From: Pseudobdellovibrionaceae bacterium
GTDB lineage: Bacteria > Bdellovibrionota > Bdellovibrionia > Bdellovibrionales > JAMPXM01
DNA length: 45,372 nt
Assembly (NCBI GenBank): GCA_021463345.1
Contig: JAJTYM010000031.1
Coordinates: forward strand, 1 to 45,372
Reading direction: 5' to 3'
In this document: in pieces, positions 22,510 to 31,221 of the stretch
Position numbering within the stretch: the stretch's first letter is position 1
Layout of the letters: the number at the start of each line of letters is the position of its first letter
Notes under the pieces: generated by a model
The model's input: the letters and a program-made list of their open reading frames with translations, nothing else
Database searches by the model: none
Told to the model about the DNA's origin: nothing
Program-made: the position numbers and the translations under genes

Positions 22510-22547
22510 GGGCTGGCTCGATCCCCCTCGAGTCAGCCCTCTTTTTT
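22510..22547 (+). terminator. rho-independent terminator-like hairpin read on the plus strand, inside the 3' end of tdo
   Basis: GGGCTGGCTCGA (22510-22521), loop TCCCCC, TCGAGTCAGCCC (22528-22539), then TCTTTTTT. The stem is 12 pairs with one wobble. The T-run lies on the plus strand and corresponds to the Lys-Lys codons before the tdo stop, so this terminates transcription running rightwards (antisense to tdo), not tdo itself. No plus-strand gene is seen upstream. The same stem at the tdo stop could still stabilise the tdo mRNA 3' end. Confidence 0.5.
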
Positions 22548-23636
22548 ATCGCTGTAGTAAAACCCGAGCCGTTCCCGCATGGCCTTGGGGAGTTCCGGCA
22601 AAGCCGACCGCGGGATCAGGAACGTCGCGAGATTGAAGAGATCCCCGTAAACCCGATGCTGGTCCGTCGCCGCGCGCAAGTAGCGATGGCCGCTCGAACC
22701 GCCCGTGCCGACCTTCGAGCCGAGCATCCGGTGCACCATCAGCGCGTGCCGGTAGCGCCAGGTCGTGAAGTTCTCGTCGATGTCCTGCAGGGAGACCAAG
22801 ACCCGGAACGGCAGCTGCAGAATCGGCTGGTCGCGGTACAGGTTGATGAGCAAGGCCGCGTGCAAAGCGCGCAAGGACATCCGCCAGGAGCCCTGGTCGC
22901 GCAGTTCATTATAACGTTTTTCGTCGAAGATCGCGTTGAAGCCGTCCTCGTTGGCCGAGATGCCGTCGAGGTTCTTGTCGCGTTGTTCGTCGTTCAGGAC
23001 TTTGTTCTTGCGCACGAGCTCGCGATCGCTTTCGAACATCCGCGCGACCGCTTTGCGGTACAGCTCCCAGAACGCGAAGCCGTCGCTTTCCAGGAACGGC
23101 GTGCGTTCGAGCCACTTCTCGACGCATTCGAAGAGCGAGACGTCCTTTTCGCTCTGCTCGAGGCGGGCCCGCTCGGCCTCGCCGACGTAGGCCGTGTAGG
23201 GCTGTGCGTTGAATGGGAGGCGTTGCGCGCGCGGCAGGCCCAGTTTGTTTTCGAGCAGGCGGAACTGGATGCTCTGAAAACCCGATGCCGGGAAAAGCGC
23301 GTCTCGGAATTCCAGGAAATCGAGGGGCGTCATGGTTTCGAGGATCGAGATCTGATCGATGAGCACGCGTTGGATCTCGGTGATGCGGCCGAGGCGCGAG
23401 ACCACGGTGCCGAGGGCGTTCTCGTCGACCTTCGGGCGCGCGAAAATCCGCAGAACCGAATCGAGCTCGGTGAGGATTTGCTTGAACCAAAGTTCGTAGG
23501 TCTGGTGCACGATGATGAAAAGCATCTCGTCGTGCGCCGAGATCCCGAACTGCTCGGCGCGCGGGCACTGCAGCTGCAAAAGGTCATCGACTTTCAGGTA
23601 GTCGGAATAGCCGATCGGCGGATAGGGTTTCGTCAT
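22533..23636 (-). CDS. kynA: tryptophan 2,3-dioxygenase
   Basis: A 367-residue haem dioxygenase that opens the indole ring of L-tryptophan to give N-formylkynurenine. HDEMLFIIVHQTYELWFKQI is the family signature of the substrate-binding N-terminal helices. The C-terminal RYRHALMVHRMLGSKVGTGG includes the haem-ligand histidine region and the conserved GTGGSSG loop. The helical segment TPFLESDGFAFW is also typical. The length resembles the eukaryote-like longer TDO forms. GAGGTG precedes ATG 23636. With kynB downstream it forms the first two steps of the kynurenine pathway; no kynureninase is seen in the window. Confidence 0.95.
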   Translation of the reverse strand: MTKPYPPIGYSDYLKVDDLLQLQCPRAEQFGISAHDEMLFIIVHQTYELWFKQILTELDSVLRIFARPKVDENALGTVVSRLGRITEIQRVLIDQISILETMTPLDFLEFRDALFPASGFQSIQFRLLENKLGLPRAQRLPFNAQPYTAYVGEAERARLEQSEKDVSLFECVEKWLERTPFLESDGFAFWELYRKAVARMFESDRELVRKNKVLNDEQRDKNLDGISANEDGFNAIFDEKRYNELRDQGSWRMSLRALHAALLINLYRDQPILQLPFRVLVSLQDIDENFTTWRYRHALMVHRMLGSKVGTGGSSGHRYLRAATDQHRVYGDLFNLATFLIPRSALPELPKAMRERLGFYYSDKKEG

Positions 23637-23789
23637 GGGCTCACCTCATGAGTCGTAAGTCGCGGATCGCGAGTCGCCGCGGGTCGTGGCCGGGATTCCC
23701 ATTGCATACCGAAGGAAAAGGGGGGCGTCCACCATGAAAAGAGGTCGAGGAGGGCTATGGGCGGGATCGCGCGCCGCGTGTCCGCGGCC

Positions 23790-26729
23790 TCACTTGAACA
23801 AGCCTTTCAAGCCTTCTTTTTTGATTTTATCGCCGAGTTTGTCGATCTCGCTCTTGGCTTTGCCCTCGAGCTTCCTCTGTTCCTCTTTGATCCTCGCCTG
23901 CGCTTTTCCCTGAGCCTTCTTGAGTTCGTGATTGGCGGTGTTCTTGAGGATTCCTTCGATGCTCGCCTGCGCGAAGGAAGCCCGCGGCTGCAGCATGTTC
24001 CCTTTGATCTGGATCGGGATCGTGAACCGCCCGTTCGCGTCCGAGTTGGCCTCGCGGACGCTGCCTTTGACGGGCGCGGTGGCCAGGTAGGCCGTGCCGG
24101 AGAGATCCAGGTTTTTTTGCGGATCGATCACGCCATTGAGGCTGATCTGATTGTTTTCTGGCGTCAGGAAAACGAAATTCCGGATGAGGGCGCGGTTTTT
24201 CTCCCAGGCGAGGGAAACGCGGACATCGGCCGCGACCCCCTTGCTCGCGACCCGCCTGTCGTCGCCGACGCCGGGGATTTTCGCGAGCACGTCATTGGCC
24301 GCTTTGTCGAACTGCAGCGTGCTGACGAAAGCGTCGGTGAGCGTGACGTCGCCATCGGCCCTGGTGCGTGCCACGAAATCGGCGCGCGACGGATGGGCGA
24401 GCCGCGCCGCTAATTCGCCGCTCGCGCTGCCTTTGACGAGGTTTTTCCAGTCTTTCGAGACCCAAGTCATCGCGGCGTCGGCATCGATGCCTTTGAAGCG
24501 CGCCCGCGCTTCGAAATCAGGCTGCGCCTGCTTCAGGTCGGCGCGCATGTTCGAGAGCTGGGTCGAGCCGCCGAAGATCTTCGTGATCTCGATGCCGCCT
24601 GTGAGAACGCCTTGATTGAGCGCCAGCCGCGCGTGGACGCCTTGGGCGGGCAGATCGTTGAACTGGAAACCGTCGACGCGCACGTTCGACAGGATCGCGG
24701 AATCCCGTAGCACGGGCCAGTCGGGCAGAAGGGGCTGTGGCTCCGGGGCCGCGGCGGTCGGCGCGGCCTTCCCGCCGGCCGCTGGGGAGGCCGTCGATTG
24801 GAAAGCGTACCTAGGGATGACGGCGGAGAAATCGGCTTTCGCTTTGAGCGGCGAACCCTGGACCCCGAGTTTGAAGTCGAAGGTCCCTCCGAGATCGGCT
24901 TTGAAGACGCCTGTTCCCTCGGGCAGGAGATCGCGCACGGCCGGCAAGAAAGCGCCCAATTCCTTGAAGACGAGTTTGGGCGAGCTGAGATGCAGGTCGA
25001 GCTTCGGCCGTTGCGGTTCCCGCACGCGGCCGCTCGCTTGGAGTCGGCTCTGCCCCAGGGCGAGGAGCGATGGTTTCAATTCGATGACGCCGCCCTTTTT
25101 GTCGGCTTTGAGGCTCAAACGCATCGGTTGGCCGGCGCGTTTTTCGAAGACGTCCTTTTTTTTGATCGACAGGCCGGTGAGTTGCGCGTCCGCCGAAAGG
25201 CTCGCGTTCAGCAGTTCCTTGCCGCGGGCGCGCACGTTGGCGCGGGCGTCGATCTCGATGGGGCCCGAGACCGATTGGGTTCGGTCGGCCGATGCCCATC
25301 GCGCGCGGCCTTTGACGTTCTCCAGAAGCAGGGGGGTGAGCGCGACGTTGAGCGTTTCGGGGTCGCGAGGATCGCCTTCGATGTTCGCTTTGAGCTCGAT
25401 GAAACCCGTGACCGGCGCGCCCGCCAGGACCGGGAAATACGCCTCCCAGCCCGCCAGAGATGTGCGCGCGACGTCGATGCCGATTCTGGACGCGGCTCCG
25501 GAGCCCTCGCCCAGCGCGAGCGAGCCTTTGGCTTGCGCGTTCAGCTCGGCGAATACGAGCTTGAGTTCGCGCAGTTCAATCTTGCGCGCGTCGCCGACCG
25601 CGTCGATCCTCAGGTTCAACGGCACCGTTTTGGGTTTCGCGAACAGGTTCGAGTAGGCGATTTCGGCGCCGTCGAGGCTCACGACCGCCTGGGCTTTCGG
25701 CAGGAGCAAGGCGCCGCCGGAGTAGTCGAACTCGATCGCGGCGTCGGCCGCGATCAGGCCAGCGGCCTTGGCGTCCTTGAAGGCGAATGCGCCTTCACCC
25801 TGGAATCGGCGCACGTGGATCGCGCCGTCGGCGGCCCATGCGCCGTCCGCGCCGGTCTTCGCGTTGATGTCGGCTTGAATTTGGCCGGTGAATCGGCCCG
25901 GCGGCAAAAAGCTCGGCGGCGCGGGGAGCTTCGACAGGTCGGCGACATTGACCTGCAGGTTCCATCGCCCTCCCGCCCGCGTCCCCGTCGCCAGCGCTTG
26001 CTCGCCGTTCGCCGCGAACAAAAGACCGCCGATGTTTCCCTCGGCCTTTGAGATCGCGACATGGGCGCCGTCGTATTTGAATTCGGCCTGGGTCTTGATC
26101 GGGGCATCAAGCCGGATCCCGTCCCAAGAAACGGCGTTGCGCGAATCCAAACGGATCGACCAAGGGCCTTTCAATGAAGGGATCGTCAGGCTCAGGGAGA
26201 GGGGAGACAGGCGCGCGGCCCGGTCCAGGCCCTCGTACTTCACGTCGATGGTGGCGTCGTTGACGCGGATTTCGGCGGAGAGATCCCTCTGGCCTTCGAG
26301 CGGATTGCCGGCGGCCGGTTCCGGCGGCTCTTCTGCGCGCCCCGCGCTCGGAGCGGTCTCGGCGGCCCCGGGGAGAACGGCGCTGATCACGGGCTTTTCG
26401 ATGTGGATCTCAAAGCGCCCCAGGGGCGCCGAAGGGTCCGCGACGCCCCGCCCGACATGCGCGATCACGGTCAGGCGTTCGATCTCGACCGACGCCGCCG
26501 GTTTGGGAAGCGTCGTCTTGATGCCGAGAACGTGGGCCTTTAGCGGCGGCAGGAGCCCGATCTTGACGGCGTTGACGGTCAGCGGCGATCCGAGGGCGGC
26601 GGAGCCGCGAGCCTCGATTTGCCTTTTCAAGTACGGTTCCAGGTAGAACTGCGCGAACACCCAAGCGCCCGAGACGGCGATGATCAGAAGGGCGAGAGCG
26701 AACCCAAGAATCCACTTCAAGGCTTTCAT
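23790..26729 (-). CDS. AsmA-family protein
   Basis: A 979-residue envelope protein. The N-terminal anchor MKALKWILGFALALLIIAVS is followed by periplasmic beta-rich repeats. Typical AsmA features are the start LEPYLKRQIEARGSAALGSP, repeated LxLxGxxxx strand patterns, and the AsmA C-terminal region (ALNQGVLTGGIEITKIFGGS, VDADAAMTWVSKDW, then VFLTPENNQISLNGVIDP). An Ala/Pro-rich linker (AAPEPQPLLPDWP) splits the two halves. Family knowledge: AsmA-like proteins span the periplasm and are linked to phospholipid transport and outer-membrane assembly. ATG 26729 overlaps the threonine aldolase stop (ATGA). It ends in a Lys-rich coiled tail. Confidence 0.88.
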   Translation of the reverse strand: MKALKWILGFALALLIIAVSGAWVFAQFYLEPYLKRQIEARGSAALGSPLTVNAVKIGLLPPLKAHVLGIKTTLPKPAASVEIERLTVIAHVGRGVADPSAPLGRFEIHIEKPVISAVLPGAAETAPSAGRAEEPPEPAAGNPLEGQRDLSAEIRVNDATIDVKYEGLDRAARLSPLSLSLTIPSLKGPWSIRLDSRNAVSWDGIRLDAPIKTQAEFKYDGAHVAISKAEGNIGGLLFAANGEQALATGTRAGGRWNLQVNVADLSKLPAPPSFLPPGRFTGQIQADINAKTGADGAWAADGAIHVRRFQGEGAFAFKDAKAAGLIAADAAIEFDYSGGALLLPKAQAVVSLDGAEIAYSNLFAKPKTVPLNLRIDAVGDARKIELRELKLVFAELNAQAKGSLALGEGSGAASRIGIDVARTSLAGWEAYFPVLAGAPVTGFIELKANIEGDPRDPETLNVALTPLLLENVKGRARWASADRTQSVSGPIEIDARANVRARGKELLNASLSADAQLTGLSIKKKDVFEKRAGQPMRLSLKADKKGGVIELKPSLLALGQSRLQASGRVREPQRPKLDLHLSSPKLVFKELGAFLPAVRDLLPEGTGVFKADLGGTFDFKLGVQGSPLKAKADFSAVIPRYAFQSTASPAAGGKAAPTAAAPEPQPLLPDWPVLRDSAILSNVRVDGFQFNDLPAQGVHARLALNQGVLTGGIEITKIFGGSTQLSNMRADLKQAQPDFEARARFKGIDADAAMTWVSKDWKNLVKGSASGELAARLAHPSRADFVARTRADGDVTLTDAFVSTLQFDKAANDVLAKIPGVGDDRRVASKGVAADVRVSLAWEKNRALIRNFVFLTPENNQISLNGVIDPQKNLDLSGTAYLATAPVKGSVREANSDANGRFTIPIQIKGNMLQPRASFAQASIEGILKNTANHELKKAQGKAQARIKEEQRKLEGKAKSEIDKLGDKIKKEGLKGLFK

Positions 26730-27790
26730 GATTCGAGGCTCCTCGGGTCGGTCCGGTGAAGCTCATCGAGAGCGCGGAGAAAACCGTCGACGGCCTCTTC
26801 GTTCGTGTCGAAGGTCGTCATCAGGCGGCATTCGAACGTGCGCTCGTTCCAAACGTAAAAGAAGTACGCCTCTCTCAGCCGCGCAACCCAGGCTTTGGGG
26901 ATGCGGACGAACACCGCGTTGGCCTGGCGGGTTTGCGTCAGGCGGACGAAATCGCGCGCGGCCAAACCCGCGGCGAGCCTCTCCGCCATGCGGTTGGAGC
27001 GTTCCGCCGTGCGCTTCCAGAGGCCGGTGCCCAGCCAGGCCTCGAACTGGGCCGCGATGAATCTCGTCTTGCTCGGCAGTTGCATGGCTTGTTTGCGGCG
27101 GAACTTGAAGTCGCGCGCGAGCTCCGGGCGGAAAAACACCACCGCTTCGCCGAACATCAGGCCGTTTTTCGTCCCGCCGAGGCTCAGGACGTCGACCCCG
27201 GTGTCGCGGGTGAGCTCGCGCAACGAAACCCCCAGGCTCGCCGCCGCGTTGACGAGACGGGCCCCGTCCATGTGCAGCCGCAGCCCGTTGGTTTTTGCGA
27301 ACGCGGCGATGTCCCGGATCTCGTCGAGCCCGTAGACCGTGCCGAGCTCGGTCGGCTGCGTGATCGAAATCGCGCCTGGCTGCGAGTGATGCTGGTCTCC
27401 CCGGCGAACGAGGCGCGCACGGGCGTCTTCGACGCGGATCTTGCCATCGCGCGAAGGAAGCGGGACCAGTTTCGCGCCCGTGAAGCGCTCGGGCGCTCCG
27501 CACTCGTCGACGTGGATGTGGCTGTGTTCCGAACAGAAGACAGATTGGAACGGCTTGAGGCACGATTCGAGAGCCAGGACGTTGGCGGCGGTGCCGTTGA
27601 AGACGAAGTGGGCTTCCGTCCCCGGCCCGAACTCGCGTTCGAAGGTCTGAGCGGCCCGCGCCGAGACCTCGTCGGTCCCGTAACTGGGCGCATGGCCGGA
27701 GGATGCGGAACTCAAAGCCGCCAGGATGTCGGGGTGGACGCCCGAATGATTGTCGGAACCGAATCCGATGCGGGTCGAGGAGGTCGCCAT
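26726..27790 (-). CDS. ltaE: L-threonine aldolase / beta-eliminating lyase family PLP enzyme
   Basis: A 354-residue fold-type I PLP enzyme, expected to cleave L-threonine or L-allo-threonine to glycine and acetaldehyde. The Schiff-base Lys208 lies in VLSLGGTKNGLM. The PLP-phosphate Asp is in LRLHMDGARLVNAAASLG, and FVFNGTAANVLAL provides the cofactor-stacking block. SEHSHIHVDECGAPE is the family's substrate loop. All key residues are present. Its stop overlaps the AsmA start by four bases; the arginase-family gene ends 26 bases upstream. Confidence 0.9.
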   Translation of the reverse strand: MATSSTRIGFGSDNHSGVHPDILAALSSASSGHAPSYGTDEVSARAAQTFEREFGPGTEAHFVFNGTAANVLALESCLKPFQSVFCSEHSHIHVDECGAPERFTGAKLVPLPSRDGKIRVEDARARLVRRGDQHHSQPGAISITQPTELGTVYGLDEIRDIAAFAKTNGLRLHMDGARLVNAAASLGVSLRELTRDTGVDVLSLGGTKNGLMFGEAVVFFRPELARDFKFRRKQAMQLPSKTRFIAAQFEAWLGTGLWKRTAERSNRMAERLAAGLAARDFVRLTQTRQANAVFVRIPKAWVARLREAYFFYVWNERTFECRLMTTFDTNEEAVDGFLRALDELHRTDPRSLES

Positions 27791-27816
27791 GACGTTCCGA
27801 GTTTAGCGGGAGTGGT

Positions 27817-28821
27817 TCAGAGAGGGTAGATAAAACGGTGAGCGATCAGCGCGGCCAATTTGGACGTGCGATCGTCCTGGTCGAGCGGCGGTGAGACCTC
27901 GTAAATGCCGACGCCGCGCACATCGAGCCGAGCCAACAGGATCTGAAAGAGCTGGAAAAACTCTTCGGCGCTGAAGCCCGCCGCCCAGGATTGGCTGCAG
28001 CCGGGAGCGAACGCGTTGGAAAAGCCGTCGATGTCCACGGATATGAACGCCGGCCGCCGGCGGATCAGCCAGGATTCGAGGCGCCGCGTGACGAAGACCG
28101 ACGGATTTTCTCCAGACGCGCGCACATCCTCCAGGTTCAGGACGCGCGCGCCTCGCGCTTCCGCCCAGAGTCGGTGCGTGAGGGCGTTGCAATGCGCTTG
28201 GATGCCGATCTCGGCGAAATCGATTCCAGGGTAGGCTTCCAACAGCCGGAAAAACGGCGTGCCGCTCGTCAGGCCGCGGTCGAGCGGCCGCACGTCGAGA
28301 TGCGCGTCGAAGTTGATGACCAGGGGGCTCGCGGCCGGCTGTCTCGAACACCATGCGGCGAACGCGGCGGTATCGGGGTATCCGTAGTCGTGGCCTCCGC
28401 CGAGGCTCAAAACGCGGTAGCCGGCCTCGAGCGCGGCGGAGGCGCGAGCTTCGGCGACTTCATGACGGTCTCCGATGGCCGTGACGGAGCGGGTGTCGAG
28501 GTCGCCGAGGTCCACGACCTGGGCGGCGGGCTCTCTGGAGAGAGTTGACGGCGTCATTTTGTAGAGGTACCGGCGGATGCGGCCGGGAGCCTCGGCGGCG
28601 CCCGTGCGGCCGCCATTGAGGCGGATGCCCTCATCGTCGGGATATCCGAGGATTGCGATCGCGCGGTCGCCCAGGGCGGCTGTCTGAGGATTGGCCTGGC
28701 CGCTTGTCGCTGCGGGGGGTGGAATGTCGCCAGTCACCGCCCGCACTTGGTCGCCCAGGCGCGGATCGGCCGAGTCGCGGCGGGAGAAGAAGAGATCTTG
28801 CGGAACCGGCTTGAAGCTCAT
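27817..28821 (-). CDS. arginase/formimidoylglutamase-family ureohydrolase
   Basis: A 334-residue binuclear manganese hydrolase. The metal ligands are visible: H144 in LGGGHDYGYPD, D172/H174/D176 in INFDAHLDVR, and D263/D265 in FISVDIDGFSNAFAPG. The C-terminal YEVSPPLDQDDRTSKLAA holds the conserved catalytic Glu and Asp cluster. The SVDIDGFSNAFAPG loop and overall spacing favour formimidoylglutamase (HutG) over arginase, but no other histidine-degradation gene is seen nearby, so substrate is not settled. ATG 28821 overlaps the peptidase stop (ATGA). Confidence 0.85.
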   Translation of the reverse strand: MSFKPVPQDLFFSRRDSADPRLGDQVRAVTGDIPPPAATSGQANPQTAALGDRAIAILGYPDDEGIRLNGGRTGAAEAPGRIRRYLYKMTPSTLSREPAAQVVDLGDLDTRSVTAIGDRHEVAEARASAALEAGYRVLSLGGGHDYGYPDTAAFAAWCSRQPAASPLVINFDAHLDVRPLDRGLTSGTPFFRLLEAYPGIDFAEIGIQAHCNALTHRLWAEARGARVLNLEDVRASGENPSVFVTRRLESWLIRRRPAFISVDIDGFSNAFAPGCSQSWAAGFSAEEFFQLFQILLARLDVRGVGIYEVSPPLDQDDRTSKLAALIAHRFIYPL

Positions 28822-30005
28822 TCGACCTTCACTTTGACTTGAAGCCGTTCTTTCAGCAAGCGGTAATCACGGCGGATATCCTTGAGTTTGTCGTCGCGCC
28901 ATCGCGGCGGGCGCGTCAGGCGGCGCGCGATTTCGACGCAGAACCGGCGCGCGCCTTCGACATCGCCGAGCGAGATGATCTCGGGAGCGGGGCGTCCGTC
29001 TTCACCGATATTGTGATAGTTGCGCAGCGGCACGGCGAGCGCCGCCGCTTTGATCCCGAAAAGCGTGAGCGGAGTCGCTTCGCAGGTCCCGCCGCTCATC
29101 AAGCGGCGTTGGAACTTGAAAGGCTTTTCCGTTTTTTTGGTCGCGGTTTCGAGGTCGCGCGCGAGCAGCCAGGTGAGCGCGGCGAACTCGGCGTCGAAGA
29201 GGCATGTCTTGTCGCCGATGCGCAAGACCGGGCCCTTGCCGAGCTCGGCTTCCGGCAATTCGCGCGAGGCTTCCAGCGAAATCATCCAGCAGTTGGAGCG
29301 CAGGCGCCTGGACTCGAGCAGATCCAGGCAGCCGATGAACCCGACTTCCTCGGCGCGAGTGAGGACCGCGAACAACGGAGCGCGCCGCCCGCGCCCGGTT
29401 TTCCCTTCGACCCTGGCGAGCGCCCGGTCGTCGATGATCGCGCCGAGCGCGATCGCGCAACCGGCGACGTCGTCGGCCGCGCGGGTCGACACGAAGTCGC
29501 CGTCGAACGCGACGCCCGGCAGGTCGAAGGAGCCGAAGGCGTGCTTGGGGATCCGGTCGCCGTCGGCGACGTCGAGATCGAGCAGCAGGCGACGGCCGGA
29601 GGCGCGCGTGCGCCCGTCACGGACCTCGCGCACACGCCCTTTGACGATCGCGTCTTTTTCGGCGGGATCGTAGACGAGGACCTCAGCGCCGGGCATGCCG
29701 TCAAAGGGCGCGCCTCCCCAGAACGTCGCCTCGAACAGGCGCGGATCGCCGCCTCTCGCGCGCCGTTCGACGTGGAATCCAGGGTGGTCCATATGCGCGA
29801 TCAGGCCGATGCGAAAGCCCGAGGAGAGGTCCCGCGCGCTCGCGACGCCCGCGATGAGATTGCCAGCCGGATCCAGGAAGCAAGGGATGCCGTGCTCGTC
29901 GAGCAGGCGTTTGCTTTCAGCCGCGACGAAGGCCTCGCGAAACGGCGCGGTCGGTTGAGAGAGCAGTCGTTTCAAGATGTCCGAGGTGCTCGGCGCGGGG
30001 ATCAT
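28818..30005 (-). CDS. M42-like (M20/M28 clan) zinc aminopeptidase
   Basis: A 395-residue cocatalytic metallopeptidase of the MH clan. Candidate ligands and catalytic residues occur in the right order: H71 and D73 in IAHMDHPGF, D178/D179 in RAADDVAGC (bridging Asp), E219/E220 in LTRAEEVGFIG (catalytic Glu and ligand), E245 in ISLEAS, and a late His in NYHNIGED. The glutamyl-aminopeptidase/M42 family forms large self-compartmentalised assemblies. There is no signal peptide, so it acts in the cytoplasm. Both ends overlap neighbours by four bases (ATGA), placing it in the middle of a tightly coupled amino-acid and peptide operon. Confidence 0.8.
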   Translation of the reverse strand: MIPAPSTSDILKRLLSQPTAPFREAFVAAESKRLLDEHGIPCFLDPAGNLIAGVASARDLSSGFRIGLIAHMDHPGFHVERRARGGDPRLFEATFWGGAPFDGMPGAEVLVYDPAEKDAIVKGRVREVRDGRTRASGRRLLLDLDVADGDRIPKHAFGSFDLPGVAFDGDFVSTRAADDVAGCAIALGAIIDDRALARVEGKTGRGRRAPLFAVLTRAEEVGFIGCLDLLESRRLRSNCWMISLEASRELPEAELGKGPVLRIGDKTCLFDAEFAALTWLLARDLETATKKTEKPFKFQRRLMSGGTCEATPLTLFGIKAAALAVPLRNYHNIGEDGRPAPEIISLGDVEGARRFCVEIARRLTRPPRWRDDKLKDIRRDYRLLKERLQVKVKVE

Positions 30006-30625
30006 CGCCGGATCGGGGCGAGTTCGAACTTCTGGTTCACGCGTCCGGTCGCGGAATCGTAGAGGGTCATGTTCATGGAGCGGGCGCCGAACTGGAGTTC
30101 ACCGAGCTGGATGCCGTCTTTGTCCGCCATGAAGATCGACCAATTGTCGCCGGAGCTGGGTGCCAGCGTGTAATTCATCTGGCGGGTCGGTGCCAGACGG
30201 GGGGTGATGCGATCCGCTCTATTGCCGGGGTTGGGTGCATACAAGACAACGCGGCTGAAATCGCGGAATTCGAACACATCCCAGTGAACTGTGCGCCAGA
30301 TACCGAGAATCTGTTTAAGGCCCACCGTGTCAATCGATTCGAGCGCAACCATTTTGCGGCTTGTCAGGATCTGGCCATGGCCGGTTAAGAAGTCCCCATC
30401 GCGCATCTTCTGCAGGTCGACCGCGAGGTTTGGAGTCATGCCGTGGACGGGTAGCGGTTCCCGGAACTGGCGCACGCGAAGGTAGACTTGATCGCCGCGC
30501 ACGCTGATGATGCCCTGGATGCTGCCGTTCACGGCCTCGGCTGCGGACGGGATGCTCGCGACGAGAATGCACGCCGTGACGAAAGCAAGGATGCGAGCGG
30601 AAAATGCGGTGGTTCGGTTGGTCAT
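30002..30625 (-). CDS. secreted protein of unknown function, first gene of the 23.8-30.6 kb operon
   Basis: A 207-residue exported protein: MTNRTTAFSARILAFVTACI then LVASIPSAAEA, a clear signal peptide, followed by a beta-rich mature part (VNGSIQGIISVRGDQVYLRV, DFLTGHGQILTSRKMVAL, FEFRDFSRVVLYAP). No family is recognised. The ATG at 30625 has no Shine-Dalgarno site; instead a consensus promoter ends eight bases upstream, so translation is probably from a leaderless mRNA. Its stop overlaps the peptidase start (ATGA), so the whole downstream operon depends on this promoter unless internal ones exist. Confidence 0.65.
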   Translation of the reverse strand: MTNRTTAFSARILAFVTACILVASIPSAAEAVNGSIQGIISVRGDQVYLRVRQFREPLPVHGMTPNLAVDLQKMRDGDFLTGHGQILTSRKMVALESIDTVGLKQILGIWRTVHWDVFEFRDFSRVVLYAPNPGNRADRITPRLAPTRQMNYTLAPSSGDNWSIFMADKDGIQLGELQFGARSMNMTLYDSATGRVNQKFELAPIRR

Positions 30626-30633
30626 CGGCGCCC

Positions 30634-30662
30634 TGTATAGTGGGCACCCCTTCCGGCGTCAA
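30634..30662 (-). promoter_or_regulatory. sigma70-type promoter for the peptidase/arginase/aldolase/AsmA operon
   Basis: On the minus strand: -35 TTGACG (30662-30657), a 17-base spacer, and -10 TATACA (30639-30634). The predicted start of transcription is about 30627, one to two bases before ATG 30625. Both hexamers match five of six consensus bases, with ideal spacing. This implies a leaderless transcript. Confidence 0.65.
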
Positions 30663-30726
30663 AAACAAAAATCCGTATCATTAAAAAATCAATTGTGTTG
30701 ACCGATGGTTTAGGCAAAAAACCGGT

Positions 30727-31221
30727 ATGGGGCATGTGCAAACATCGAGGGTCATCCCTGCGGATCGAAACGCGCTCTACGCGTTTTTAGCCGATCTGCA
30801 GAACGTGCCCGAGCAACTCGGCGGGCGCATCGAGGTGGAGTTTCCCCGCACGCCTCCGGCCTTGCGGCCGCAAGCCGAGTTCGAGGCGGTCCTGACGCGA
30901 TTTCATGTCACCGTGCGGGTCGTTGCGAGGATCGAGGAGGCGGTCGCCGGCGAGCGGATCGCGTACCGGCAGCTGTCGGGTTTTTTTCGAGAGTGGCGCC
31001 ACTTGATGATACTGGATGAGCACGGGCCCGCGCAGTCGCGGCTCACCGACATCGTCGAGTTCACCATGCCCGGCGGGTTGCTCGGCAGCCTGGTCGACGA
31101 TCTCATCGTCAAGAGCGATGTCGGCCGCACCCTCGAGTTCCGAGCCGCCAAGATCGTCGAGCATTTCGAGCGCGCGCCGCGCGCTCCTTCCGATCCGTCC
31201 GTCGCGGGAGACGCGCGATGA
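30727..31221 (+). CDS. SRPBCC (START/Bet v1-like) family protein
   Basis: A 164-residue protein with the helix-grip pattern of SRPBCC proteins: an N-terminal strand and helix (TSRVIPADRNALYAFLADLQ NVPEQL region), central strands (TRFHVTVRVVARIEEAVAGE, ERIAYRQLSGFFREWRHLMI), and a long C-terminal helix (VGRTLEFRAAKIVEHFERA). Such proteins bind hydrophobic ligands; ligand and catalysis are unknown. Its end overlaps the start of the next gene (ATGATGG), indicating coupling. It is divergent from the leaderless operon. Confidence 0.75.
   Translation: MGHVQTSRVIPADRNALYAFLADLQNVPEQLGGRIEVEFPRTPPALRPQAEFEAVLTRFHVTVRVVARIEEAVAGERIAYRQLSGFFREWRHLMILDEHGPAQSRLTDIVEFTMPGGLLGSLVDDLIVKSDVGRTLEFRAAKIVEHFERAPRAPSDPSVAGDAR

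Noticed and set aside
22416-23651. Plus-strand open frame of 411 codons
   Set aside because: Antisense to tryptophan 2,3-dioxygenase, whose identity is certain.
23773-23788. GCCGCG-TGTC-CGCGGC hairpin just downstream of AsmA
   Set aside because: Only six pairs and no T-run on either side, so not counted as a terminator.
28839-30062. Plus-strand open frame of 407 codons
   Set aside because: Antisense to the metallopeptidase, which has its catalytic residues in order.
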